Of a stretch of 64,000 nt of DNA, positions 26,835-35,122 are shown piece after piece. The notes beneath the pieces were generated by a model. It was not told where the DNA came from and did not search any database. It saw only the letters and a program-made list of their open reading frames with translations. Every line of letters begins with the position of its first letter. Position 1 is the stretch's first letter. Source of the stretch: Catenulispora sp. GP43 (GTDB lineage: Bacteria > Actinomycetota > Actinomycetes > Streptomycetales > Catenulisporaceae); the NCBI RefSeq assembly GCF_041260665.1, contig NZ_JBGCCT010000034.1:62001-126000 (forward strand), written 5' to 3'. A program made the translations under genes and the position numbers.

Positions 26835-26872
26835 GGATCCGCCGGACGGTGCTCAGGCCGCCCGGCGGATCC
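26835..26872. terminator. Hairpin between convergent genes
   Basis: Arms GGATCCGCCGG (26835-26845) and its complement at 26862-26872 are separated by 16 bases. The hairpin lies between the DUF885 gene (+) and the dead-PBP gene (-), so it probably serves as a two-way terminator. There is no long T run on either side, as is common in GC-rich actinomycetes. Confidence 0.6.
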
Positions 26873-26896
26873 GTCATCTGTGTCGGCCGCGTCCGC

Positions 26897-28282
26897 TCAG
26901 CCGAGTGTCCTCACGGCCCGCACCAAGCCCGCCCACGTCATGCCCGCGAAAAAGCTGCCGGTCACGGGACCGAAGCGATGGTCGTCGGCGAGTGGGAGAA
27001 GGTTCCCGTTCTCGTCCTCCTTGGACATCCCCACCGAGATCACATAGTGCGAATCGGCGCCGACGAGCCAGGCGGCGTTCTCCGTGGCGGAGGCCGCGGC
27101 CATGGCCCAGGTCTGGGCACCGATGGTCGACGGGGGCACGACGCCGTATCCGGTGCTGCCCTCGGCCAGCGCCGAGTGCAGCACATCGGTGACCTGTGCG
27201 GCAGTGGTCTGCGACAGCACCTGGGCGGCCTTGTCCGGCGGCGTCCAGACGGTCTGGCCGGTCGCGCCGAGCACCGTGGCGACCATCCGGGGATCCCGGC
27301 GCACACCGCCGTCGGCGAAGGTCGCGTTGACGGTCGCCATCGTCAGCGGAGTCGCCTTCACGATCCCCAGCACCAGGGACGCCACCGGCACCAGATCCTG
27401 GCTGTCACTCGGCAGGCCGAGACTGACACCCATGTCACGCAGCACCGTCGGCGACATGTCCGGGCTCAGCTCCAGCTGGGCGAAGGGCCCGTCGGCCCCG
27501 AGTTCGGCGGCTCGGCGGAGCGTGACGTCCTGGTCGACGATGTGGGTGGTGGGCGATTCCGGCGGCCAGTCGGCTTGTTGGTTCCCCGCCGCGTAGGTCA
27601 AGGGCTGCCTCGCACCCGGCGGCCAGTACAGCGGGTGCTTCGCGGTGTCGAGCGGCACCGTCGAGTCCGGTGTGTACTTCCCGCTCTGGAACGCCGCCGC
27701 CAACAGGATCGGCTTCATCAGGTCGGCGACCGGCACCGGCCGGTTCCAGGCTCCGCCCAGGGCCAGCACCGCTCCGTCGCGCGCGTCGAGGATCACGACG
27801 CTGCTGTCGGGCGAGGCGCTCGCCGCGGTCTGGGCCTTCTGGTCGAACGTCGTCACCACGGTGGTGCCGGCCAGATTCCCGGTGTAGTTCGCGCGCAGCC
27901 AGTTCAGCGCGTCGTCCCGCAGCTGCCCGTCGGGGACCTCGGTGTGGCCGTCGGCGTAGAGGACCTTCGCGGGCACGCCGGCCATCACACCGGGAGAGGT
28001 CGGCGTGGTGGCCGGCGTCACGGCCGCATGACGCCCGGCCGGCACCGTGGCCCACACGCCGACCCCGACCACCGCCACCGCGAACGCGACGCCGGCGCTG
28101 CCGATCCGCATCCGGCGCCTGCGGCGGCCCGCGACGATGCGCTGCCGGACGGCCGCGTACGGCGCCGTCGTCATCCGCACGGTCTCCGAGCGTTCCGCGA
28201 ACATCGCGCGGAACTCGTTCTCCAGCTCTTCGCGTCCAGAGCCGTCGTCCCGCTTGGCAGCGGTCCGCTTGTCGGCGCTCAT
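26897..28282 (-). CDS. Membrane-anchored degenerate penicillin-binding transpeptidase domain, putative anti-sigma/sensor
   Basis: A 461-residue protein: a basic cytosolic N-terminus (1-58), one membrane helix (about 61-80) and an external domain (from about 105) with the fold pattern of class A PBP transpeptidases (SVVILDARDGAVLALGG, LMKPILLAAAFQSGKYTPDS, VTLRRAAELGADGPFAQL, PLTMATVNATFADGG, NAAWLVGADSHYVISVGM). All three catalytic motifs are lost: the S-x-x-K Ser is Asp187 (Lys190 kept), S-x-N reads G262-A263-D264, and K-T-G reads A-A-A near 395-397. It is therefore not a transpeptidase. The ATG (GAGGGGAG upstream) overlaps the sigma-factor stop by four bases. Together this suggests a cell-wall-sensing anti-sigma protein; the role is inference. 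Confidence 0.8.
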   Translation of the reverse strand: MSADKRTAAKRDDGSGREELENEFRAMFAERSETVRMTTAPYAAVRQRIVAGRRRRRMRIGSAGVAFAVAVVGVGVWATVPAGRHAAVTPATTPTSPGVMAGVPAKVLYADGHTEVPDGQLRDDALNWLRANYTGNLAGTTVVTTFDQKAQTAASASPDSSVVILDARDGAVLALGGAWNRPVPVADLMKPILLAAAFQSGKYTPDSTVPLDTAKHPLYWPPGARQPLTYAAGNQQADWPPESPTTHIVDQDVTLRRAAELGADGPFAQLELSPDMSPTVLRDMGVSLGLPSDSQDLVPVASLVLGIVKATPLTMATVNATFADGGVRRDPRMVATVLGATGQTVWTPPDKAAQVLSQTTAAQVTDVLHSALAEGSTGYGVVPPSTIGAQTWAMAAASATENAAWLVGADSHYVISVGMSKEDENGNLLPLADDHRFGPVTGSFFAGMTWAGLVRAVRTLG

Positions 28283-28848
28283 CGCGGACTCCCCTCTGCG
28301 TGCAGCTCGGTGCGCAGCTTCGCCAGACCGCGGGCGATCTGGCTCTTGACCGTGCCGACCGCGCAGCCCATCACCGCGGCCACCTCGGCCTCGGCCAGGT
28401 CCTCGAAATAGCGCAGGACGAAGACCGTGCGCATGCGCGGCGACATCGTGCAGACCGCACGCCACAGCTCGTCGCGCAGGGCGTAGGTGTCCTGATGGTC
28501 GCCCGTTTCGCCCGCCCCGGACCGCGGCTCGGGCGGTTCGGCCATCACGTGGACCACCGGCCTGCGGCGCCGCCAGGCCGAGATGTTGGCGTTCACCATC
28601 ACCCGGCGGACGTACGCCTCGGGAGACTCGTACGCCTCGATCCGGGCCCAGTGCCGGTAGGTGCGCATCAGCGCGTTCTGGACCAGGTCCTCGGCGGCTC
28701 CGTGGTCGCCGGTGAGCAGGTACGCGGTGCGGAGCAGGCGGTTCCAGGAGCCCTCGACGAACTCCCGGAACGACTCCTCCTGCGCGGCCTTCACCGCCGA
28801 TCCCCCGCCTTGTGTCCGCAATCGCCGTTCGGCGATCGTCCCTTCCAT
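28279..28848 (-). CDS. ECF sigma factor (SigE-like family)
   Basis: A 189-residue ECF sigma factor. Region 2 spans RLLRTAYLLTGDHGAAEDLV to YVRRVMVNANISAWRRRR, and region 4 holds MRTVFVLRYFEDLAEAEVAA and MGCAVGTVKSQIARGLAKLR. I chose ATG 28848 (GAGGGGCGGGC directly upstream) over the longer frame from 28890. The stop overlaps the start of the degenerate PBP gene in an ATGA arrangement, so the two proteins are translationally coupled. Family members of the actinomycete 'SigE family' usually pair with a membrane-bound regulator. No ECF-type promoter that I can defend is seen upstream, though autoregulation is common. Confidence 0.93.
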   Translation of the reverse strand: MEGTIAERRLRTQGGGSAVKAAQEESFREFVEGSWNRLLRTAYLLTGDHGAAEDLVQNALMRTYRHWARIEAYESPEAYVRRVMVNANISAWRRRRPVVHVMAEPPEPRSGAGETGDHQDTYALRDELWRAVCTMSPRMRTVFVLRYFEDLAEAEVAAVMGCAVGTVKSQIARGLAKLRTELHAEGSPR

Positions 28849-28931
28849 GCCCGCCCCTCGTCGGTCGGTGGCCAGTACACCACTGGACACTGCGGCCGAG
28901 GCGCGGACGGGTTACACGGCGCGCGGACGGA

Positions 28932-29654
28932 TCAGCTCGCTGAGACCGTGACCGACTTCAGCTCGACCGGGATCGTCGGGCGGCCGGTGCCGTCCTGGCC
29001 GGGGTTGGAGATGCCGCCGGAGGCGACGTGGACCAGGACGCCCATGCCGTCGGTGATGGTGCCGAAGGGGGTGTAGCTCGGGGGCAGCTGGCTGTCGCCG
29101 AAGACCAGGAAGAACTGCGAGCCGTTGGTGTTCGGGCCGGCGTTGGCCATCGCCACGGTGCCGGCCGGGTAGGCGGCGCCGGACAGGTTCTCGTCCTGGA
29201 ACTGGTAGCCGGGGCCGTTGGAGCCGTCGGTGTCCTTGGGCGTGGCGCCGGCCGTCGGGTCGCCGCACTGCAGCATCTGCAGGCCGGCCGAGGTGGACAG
29301 CCGATGGCAGTAGCTGCCGTCGAAGAAGTGCTGGGCGGCCAGGAAGTTGAAGGAGTTCACGGTGTGCGGGGCCTTGGCCGCGTCCATCGCGACGGTGATG
29401 TCGCCCTGGGAGGTGTGCAGCACCATCGTGTACTTCTTCTTCGGGTCGATGGTCATCGCCGGCTCCTTCGGCCAGCTCTTGGCCGACCCGGACGACCCGG
29501 ACGCCGCCGAGGTCTGCGACGAGGTCTGCGACGAGGCGGCCCCGCCGGCGGTACCGGAACTCTTCGCGCTCCCGGACGAGCTGCAGCCCGCCAGCGCCAG
29601 GGCGCCGACCGCGGCCAGCACCGCCCATCGACCGTGCCGCAGTGACACCCGCAT
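28932..29654 (-). CDS. Cyclophilin-type peptidyl-prolyl isomerase lipoprotein
   Basis: A 240-residue exported foldase. A signal sequence with the lipobox LALAGC (Cys near 24) is followed by a Ser/Gly/Ala/Thr linker to about residue 60 and a cyclophilin domain: VLHTSQGDITVAMDAAKAPH, SFNFLAAQHFFDGSYCHRL, GPGYQFQDEN, GTVAMANAGPNTNGSQFFLV and YTPFGTITDGM. The active-site Arg and the Gln-Phe-Phe motif are kept. It would catalyse proline isomerisation at the outer face of the membrane. It is separated from the sigma factor by about 80 bases on the same strand. The start is an ATG at 29652-29654. Confidence 0.93.
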   Translation of the reverse strand: MRVSLRHGRWAVLAAVGALALAGCSSSGSAKSSGTAGGAASSQTSSQTSAASGSSGSAKSWPKEPAMTIDPKKKYTMVLHTSQGDITVAMDAAKAPHTVNSFNFLAAQHFFDGSYCHRLSTSAGLQMLQCGDPTAGATPKDTDGSNGPGYQFQDENLSGAAYPAGTVAMANAGPNTNGSQFFLVFGDSQLPPSYTPFGTITDGMGVLVHVASGGISNPGQDGTGRPTIPVELKSVTVSAS

Positions 29655-29783
29655 GCTCGCCGCTCCTGTCCAGATCCGTTTTCGGTGGCCCGACAGGCGA
29701 GGCTATCCCATGCGGACGGCCTCACATGGTCGTGTCGCCACCGTCTGCGACGGACTCGGCACCGGTGACGTACGAGGCCTCGT

Positions 29784-29851
29784 ACAGCGCTGGGCTCCAT
29801 GGATCGCTGGGCTCCGTCGAGCGCTGGGCTCCGTGGATCGCTAGGCCCCGT
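29784..29851. repeat. Four tandem 17-bp units
   Basis: Four contiguous 17-base units: 29784-29800, 29801-29817 (GGATCGCTGGGCTCCGT), 29818-29834 and 29835-29851, all sharing GCGCTGGGCTCC-like cores. The fourth, most diverged unit covers the stop codon and last codons of the SDR gene. The first three are intergenic, between divergent-end neighbours (cyclophilin start and SDR stop). It probably reflects slippage that copied the gene's 3' end. Confidence 0.88.
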
Positions 29852-30746
29852 AGACCTCCCCGGGCACCGGCGCCTGCTCGATCAGCCCCGCGACCACCGC
29901 GTCCAGCTCCGCGGGCTCCCAGCGCGCGCCCTTGTCGGCGGTCGGCCCGTGCTGCCAGCCGTCCGCGACGCCGATCCGGCCGCCCTCGACCTCGAAGACC
30001 CGGCCGCTGACCGCCCGCGAACGGTCCGAGCCGAGCCAGACGACCAGCGGGGAGACGTTCTCCGGGGCCATCGCGTCGAAGCCGGAGTCCGGCGGGGCCA
30101 TCATCGTGCTGAACGGACCCTCGGTCATGCGGGTGCGGGCGGCCGGGGCGATGGCGTTGACCGTGACCCCGTAACGGCCGAGTTCGGCGGCGGCCTGGAT
30201 GGTCAGGGCGGCGATGCCGGCCTTGGCCGCGGCGTAGTTGCCCTGGCCGACCGAACCGAGCAGGCCGGCGCCGGAGCTGGTGTTGACGACGCGGGCGTCG
30301 TTGAGGTTGCCGAGCTTGTACTGGTCGCGCCAGTGCGCGCCGGCGTGGCGCAGGGTGAGGAAGTGGCCCTTGAGATGGACCCGGACCACGTCGTCCCAGT
30401 CCTGTTCGGAGAGGTTGACCAGCATCCGGTCACGCAGGAAGCCGGCGTTGTTGACCAGGACGTCGAGCTTGCCGAAGGCCTCCAGCGCGGTCCGCACCAG
30501 CGCCGCGGCGCCGTCCCAGGTGGCGATGTCGTGATGGTCGGCGACGGCCTGGCCGCCGGCCTTCACGATCTCGGCGACGACCTCCTGCGCCGGGGCGTCG
30601 CTGCCGTCCCGGCCGTCGGGGCCCACGCCGAGGTCGTTGACCACGACCCGGGCCCCCTGCCGGGCGAACTCCAGGGCGTGCGCGCGGCCCAGGCCGCGGC
30701 CGGCCCCGGTGACGACGGCGACGCGGCCTTCGCAGATCCCTGCCAT
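29841..30746 (-). CDS. SDR dehydrogenase, Rv3548c-like, steroid catabolism
   Basis: A 301-residue short-chain dehydrogenase. The cofactor motif GAGRGLGRAHA starts near residue 14, NNAG near 100, and the catalytic S-x(12)-Y-x-x-x-K reads SSGAGLLGSVGQGNYAAAKA near 159-175. The length and long C-terminal extension resemble the mycobacterial SDRs next to the ipd/echA20 genes and hydroxyacyl-CoA dehydrogenase domains of multifunctional enzymes. It probably oxidises a hydroxyacyl-CoA in steroid ring or side-chain breakdown. It lies 37 bases after the next SDR on the same strand, and both lie behind a KstR2-like site at 31570. The exact substrate is not deducible. Confidence 0.78.
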   Translation of the reverse strand: MAGICEGRVAVVTGAGRGLGRAHALEFARQGARVVVNDLGVGPDGRDGSDAPAQEVVAEIVKAGGQAVADHHDIATWDGAAALVRTALEAFGKLDVLVNNAGFLRDRMLVNLSEQDWDDVVRVHLKGHFLTLRHAGAHWRDQYKLGNLNDARVVNTSSGAGLLGSVGQGNYAAAKAGIAALTIQAAAELGRYGVTVNAIAPAARTRMTEGPFSTMMAPPDSGFDAMAPENVSPLVVWLGSDRSRAVSGRVFEVEGGRIGVADGWQHGPTADKGARWEPAELDAVVAGLIEQAPVPGEVYGA

Positions 30747-30783
30747 GGTCGGCTGCTCCTTCGGGGTGGTGCTGAGGTGGTCC

Positions 30784-31554
30784 TCACGGATGGTCGGCGT
30801 TGGCGGCGTCCAGGAACGCCGGACGCGTGCCGCCGCCGTCCAGCAGTATCGCGGTGCCGTTGACGTAGGAGGCCAGCGGCGAGGCCAACAGGACGCACAC
30901 GTCCCCGACGTCGTCGGGCTCTGCCAGCCGGCCCAGCGCGATGGTCCGCGCGACCGCGGCGACGCCGGCCTCGTCGCCGTAGTGCAGGTACGCCTGCTCG
31001 GTCCGCACCGGCCCGACGGTGATCGCGTTCACCCGTACCCGCGGCGCCCACTCGACCGCCAGCGTGCGCGTCAGGTTCTCCAGGCCGGCCTTGGCCGCGC
31101 CGTACGCCGCCGTGCCGGGGCTGGCCCGGCGCGCGCTCTCGCTGGAGATGTTGATGATGTGCCCGCCGTCGTCCTGGCGCTGCATGACGCGGTTCGCCTC
31201 CTGCGCCACCGTCAGCGGGGCCAGCAGGTTCAGGCCGACGATGGCGGCCGCGAACCGCGGACTGGCCTCGGCGGCCAGCGCGTAGGGCGCGCCGCCGGCG
31301 TTGTTGACGACCAGGTCCAGGCGGCCGTGGTCGGCGACCACGCCCTCGACGAGGTCGCGGACCTGCTCGGCGGCGCGCACGTCGGCCGTGCGGTGCTCGG
31401 CGCCGGCCGGCAGCGGCACGTCGGGCACGGCGCGGCCGCAGCTGACCACGGTCGCCCCGGCCGCGAGCAGCCGCCGGGTGACGCCCCGGCCCACGCCCCG
31501 GGCGCCGCCGGTGACCAGGGCGACGCGGCCGGTCAGATCGAGGGTGAGGGGCAC
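30784..31554 (-). CDS. SDR oxidoreductase, Rv3549c-like, steroid catabolism
   Basis: A 256-residue short-chain dehydrogenase. The glycine motif GGARGVGRGV is near residue 16, NNAGG near 86, and S-x(12)-Y-x-x-x-K in SSESARRASPGTAAYGAAKA near 138-154. It starts with GTG at 31552-31554. It is the first gene of a two-SDR operon; the KstR2-like dyad lies 16 bases upstream of the start, so it may overlap a near-leaderless promoter. The pair mirrors the Rv3549c-Rv3548c arrangement of mycobacteria, next to echA20 and ipdABC there. Here a regulator and an ABC exporter separate them from echA20. Role by context: dehydrogenation or reduction of a CoA-bound ring-degradation intermediate. Confidence 0.78.
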   Translation of the reverse strand: MPLTLDLTGRVALVTGGARGVGRGVTRRLLAAGATVVSCGRAVPDVPLPAGAEHRTADVRAAEQVRDLVEGVVADHGRLDLVVNNAGGAPYALAAEASPRFAAAIVGLNLLAPLTVAQEANRVMQRQDDGGHIINISSESARRASPGTAAYGAAKAGLENLTRTLAVEWAPRVRVNAITVGPVRTEQAYLHYGDEAGVAAVARTIALGRLAEPDDVGDVCVLLASPLASYVNGTAILLDGGGTRPAFLDAANADHP

Positions 31555-31569
31555 GTCCGCAGGCTACCA

Positions 31570-31583
31570 AGCAAGTGTTAGGT
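31570..31583. promoter_or_regulatory. KstR2-like operator between SDR and SARP genes
   Basis: AGCAAGTGTTAGGT, within ACCAAGCAAGTGTTAGGTTG. It matches 8 of 10 fixed positions of the published mycobacterial KstR2 dyad (A-n-CAAG-n-n-CTTG-n-T). Sister sites occur at 38342 and 52662. It lies 16 bases from the SDR start and 56 bases before the SARP start, so it could control both. Confidence 0.7.
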
Positions 31584-31639
31584 TGGGAAGCCGCCGCGCG
31601 CCGCCACCCCAGCGGCGGCCCGCATGCCAGACTGGGACG

Positions 31640-34600
31640 GTGCCGCTGACCGTATCGATCCTGGGCCCGCTCGAGATCCGTGTCGACGGCGCGCCGGTGG
31701 CGCTCGGCGGCGCGCGTCTGCGCACCCTGATGTCCCGGCTCGCGCTCGACCCGGGGCGGGCGGTCACCATCGGGGCGCTCGTCGACGCGCTGTGGGCCGA
31801 CGAGCCGCCTGAGGGAGCGGCGAACGCGTTGCAGTCCCTGATCTCCCGGGTCCGCAAGGTCCTCGGGGATCCCGCGCTGCTCGCCGCCGCGCCGGGCGGA
31901 TACCGGCTGGCGATCGCGCCGGAGTCGGTGGACGCGGTCCGGTTCGAATCACTGTCGCGCTCGGGTCGCGAAGCACTGCGCGCCGGCGATCCCTCGGCGG
32001 CGCGCGCCACCCTGCGCGAGGCGCTGGCCCTGTGGCGCGGTCCGGCACTGGCCGACGTCGCCGACGCGGCGTTCGCCACGGCCCCGGCCGCGCGGCTGGA
32101 CGAGCTGCGGCTGGCCGCGCTGACCGACCGGCTGGACGCCGAGCTGCGGCTGGGCCAGGCCGCCGAGGCGCTGGCCGAGCTCGAGGCGCTCAGCGCCGAG
32201 CACCCGCTGCGCGAGAACGTCGCCGCGCTTCATGTCAGAGCCCTGTATGCGGTGGGGCGGCAGGCCGACGCGCTGGCCGTCTACGAACAGGTGCGGCGGG
32301 CCCTGGCCGACCAGCTGGGCATCGATCCGTCCAAGGAGCTGGCCGAGGTCCACCTCGCGGTCCTGCGCAGCGACCCCGCCCTGGCCCCGGCCGCCCTGGA
32401 GCAGGCCCCGCGCACGAACCTGAAGACCCGGCTGACCAGCTTCGTCGGCCGCGACGAGGAAGTGGCGCGGATCGGCAAGATGCTGGACGCCTCCCGCCTG
32501 GTGACGCTCGTCGGCCCGGGCGGCGCGGGCAAGACCCGGCTGGCCGGCGAGGCCGCGCAGCGGGTCCTGGAGCGGTTCCCCGACGGCGCCTGGCTCGCCG
32601 AGCTCGCACCGGTCACCGATCCCGGCGAGGTGCCGCAGGCGGTGCTGTCGGCGCTGGGCCCGCGCGAGAGCCGCGTGATGGCCGGCAACGGGAACCCGGC
32701 CGCGGCCGCGGCGTTGCTGCGCAGCGCGGAGGGCCACCTGATCGAGACGGTGGCCGAGAAGCGCGCGCTGCTCATCCTCGACAACTGCGAACACCTGGTC
32801 GGCGCGGCCGCTGACCTCGCCGAGACGCTGCTGGGCCACGCGCCCGGCCTGCGCGTGCTGGCCACCAGCCGGGAGCCGCTGACCATCGACGGCGAGAGCC
32901 TGTTCCCGGTGCCGCCGCTGGCACTGCCGGAGGGGGACGGGCCCGACGAGTATCGAGGCGGGGCAACGGAATCCGGCGCTGTTTCGACCTCCGGTCTCAG
33001 TTCCGGAACCAACGCCGGATCCGCCTCCGGTCTCAACGCCGGCTCGGGTCCTACCTCCGGTCCTCGCTCCGGAACCAACACCGGTCGCACCTCCGATCCC
33101 CGCACCGCCCGCGCCGGCACCGGCACCGGCACCGGCACCAGCCTCGACCCCGACACCGCCCTCACCGTGGCCGACACCGTCCTGGCCTACCCCGCGGTCC
33201 GGCTGTTCGCCGACCGCGCGACCGCCGTCGTCCCGGACTTCGCCGTGGACGCCGAGACCCTCCCCGACGTGATCCGCATCTGCCGCAGCCTCGACGGCCT
33301 GCCGCTGGCGATCGAGCTGGCCGCCGCGCGGCTGCGCACCCTGCCGCTGCACCAGATCGCCGGCCGGCTCGGCGACCGGTTCCGGCTGCTCACCGGCGGC
33401 AGCCGCACCGCGATGCCGCGGCACCAGACGCTGCGCGCCGTCGTGGCCTGGAGCTGGGAGCTGCTCTCCGAGGACGAGCGGGACCTCGCCGAGCGCCTGG
33501 CCGTCTTCCCCGGCGGGGTCACCGCCGAGGCCGCGGCCGCGGTCACCCCGGGCCTGGACCCCGACTCCGCCTTCGACCTGCTTTCGGCGCTCGTCGACAA
33601 GTCGCTGCTGCAGGCGGTGCCGACCGAGCCCGGGCAGGACCCGCGGTTCCGCATGCTGGAGACGCTGCGCGAGTACGGCGCCGACCGGCTGAGCGAGGCC
33701 GACCGGCTCGCCCAGACCCGGCGCGCGCACGCCGCCTTCTTCCTGGAGCTGGCCGAGACCGCCGAGCCGCAGTTGCGGCGCGCCGCGCAGATGATGTGGC
33801 TCAAGCGCCTCAACGCCGAGCGCGACAACATCCTGGCCGCGCTGCGGTTCGCGGCCGCCGACGAGGACGCCGACACCGCCGTGCGCATCTGCGCCGCGAT
33901 GGCCTGGTACTGGATGCTCGGCGACCAGAACCACGAGGGCCGCGCGTGGACCCGGCTGGCGTTGCAGGTGCCGGGGCCCTCGCCGAAGGAGGCCCACGCG
34001 ATCGTGTACGTGATGGAGCGCATCACGTCCGTGTTCGAGGACTACCTGTGGGAGGAGATTCCCCGGCTGACCGAGGAGATCGCCGAAACGGTCGCCGCGA
34101 CGGGGACCTGCGATCATCCGCTGCTGGCGCTGGGCGCGGTCGTGGCGCCGATGCTCAGCGACGACCGGGAGCAGCTGGAGACCGCGATCGAGAAGTACGC
34201 CCGGCACCCGGACCCGTGGGTCGGCGCGAGCCTGCACCTGCTGCGCGGCCTGTCCGCGGAGAACGCCGGGGTCCGCGCCCCGGTCCGTGCGGACCTGGAG
34301 CGGGCCCGCGAGACCTTCGAAGAGCTCGGCGACCGCTGGGGCCTGTCGGCCGCGCTCAACGGCCTGGCCTCGCTGGCCGTCACCGAGGGCGACGACACCA
34401 CGGCCCTGCGGCTCCAGGACGAGGCGCTGAGCCTGATCCGCGAGATCAACGCCTTCACCAACGCCGCGCAGATCCAGATCAACCGAGCCCAGCTGCTCAC
34501 CCGGCTCGGCCAGACCGACGAGGCGCGGCGGCTGCTCCAGGAGGTCCTGGACACCGCGCAGCGCTCCGGGTCGCAGATGAGCTGTTTCGTGGCCATGCTC

Positions 34601-35122
34601 GGCCTGACCGAGCACCACCGGGCGGCCGGCGAGCCCGACCAGGCGTGGCACTTCCTGCGCATGGCGACCGTGGAGTTCATCGACAACTGGAACGGACCGC
34701 CGCAGCTGCTGGCCTTCCGCGAGTCGATCGCCGCGATGCTGCACCTGGACGCCGGCGAGCCCGAGCCGGCCCGCGAGGCACTGGGCCAGGCCTTCCTGTA
34801 CGGACTGGCCGCGAAGGACCTGCCGATCCAGGCCCGCATGGCCGTCGGGGCCGCGCGCTACGCGGAAGCCGTCGGCGACAGCGAACTGGCGATGCGGCTG
34901 CTCGGCGCGTCCGAGAACATGCTCGGCGCGCAGGACCGCAGCGACAACGAGCGTGTCGCGCTGGTGAAGAAGCTCGCGGACCGGCCCGACTACGAGTCCT
35001 GCTACGCGGTGGGGAAAAACGCGACGCGCGACGAGAACCAGGTTCTCGTCGCGCACACGCTGGGCCTGTCCGAGGACCTTCTGACCGACCCCAGGACCGG
35101 GATTCACACCTTGCGGCCGTAG
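31640..35122 (+). CDS. AfsR/SARP-type transcriptional regulator (BTAD + NB-ARC-like + TPR)
   Basis: A protein of 1160 residues starting at GTG 31640. Residues 1-95 form an OmpR-like winged helix and about 95-245 the bacterial activator domain (LADVADAAFATAPAARLDEL, YAVGRQADALAVYEQVRRAL). An AAA/NB-ARC-like module follows with Walker A VGPGGAGKTRLAG near 290, Walker B-like RALLILDNCEHLVG and the CRSLDGLPLAIELAAARLRT motif. The C-terminal third is TPR-like. Residues about 440-505 are a low-complexity Ser/Gly/Thr insertion (repeated SG-containing words, then GTGTGTGT) unlike the rest. The gene starts 56 bases from a KstR2-like site and its 3' end overlaps the convergent exporter permease by 19 bases. 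Confidence 0.9.
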   Translation: MPLTVSILGPLEIRVDGAPVALGGARLRTLMSRLALDPGRAVTIGALVDALWADEPPEGAANALQSLISRVRKVLGDPALLAAAPGGYRLAIAPESVDAVRFESLSRSGREALRAGDPSAARATLREALALWRGPALADVADAAFATAPAARLDELRLAALTDRLDAELRLGQAAEALAELEALSAEHPLRENVAALHVRALYAVGRQADALAVYEQVRRALADQLGIDPSKELAEVHLAVLRSDPALAPAALEQAPRTNLKTRLTSFVGRDEEVARIGKMLDASRLVTLVGPGGAGKTRLAGEAAQRVLERFPDGAWLAELAPVTDPGEVPQAVLSALGPRESRVMAGNGNPAAAAALLRSAEGHLIETVAEKRALLILDNCEHLVGAAADLAETLLGHAPGLRVLATSREPLTIDGESLFPVPPLALPEGDGPDEYRGGATESGAVSTSGLSSGTNAGSASGLNAGSGPTSGPRSGTNTGRTSDPRTARAGTGTGTGTSLDPDTALTVADTVLAYPAVRLFADRATAVVPDFAVDAETLPDVIRICRSLDGLPLAIELAAARLRTLPLHQIAGRLGDRFRLLTGGSRTAMPRHQTLRAVVAWSWELLSEDERDLAERLAVFPGGVTAEAAAAVTPGLDPDSAFDLLSALVDKSLLQAVPTEPGQDPRFRMLETLREYGADRLSEADRLAQTRRAHAAFFLELAETAEPQLRRAAQMMWLKRLNAERDNILAALRFAAADEDADTAVRICAAMAWYWMLGDQNHEGRAWTRLALQVPGPSPKEAHAIVYVMERITSVFEDYLWEEIPRLTEEIAETVAATGTCDHPLLALGAVVAPMLSDDREQLETAIEKYARHPDPWVGASLHLLRGLSAENAGVRAPVRADLERARETFEELGDRWGLSAALNGLASLAVTEGDDTTALRLQDEALSLIREINAFTNAAQIQINRAQLLTRLGQTDEARRLLQEVLDTAQRSGSQMSCFVAMLGLTEHHRAAGEPDQAWHFLRMATVEFIDNWNGPPQLLAFRESIAAMLHLDAGEPEPAREALGQAFLYGLAAKDLPIQARMAVGAARYAEAVGDSELAMRLLGASENMLGAQDRSDNERVALVKKLADRPDYESCYAVGKNATRDENQVLVAHTLGLSEDLLTDPRTGIHTLRP

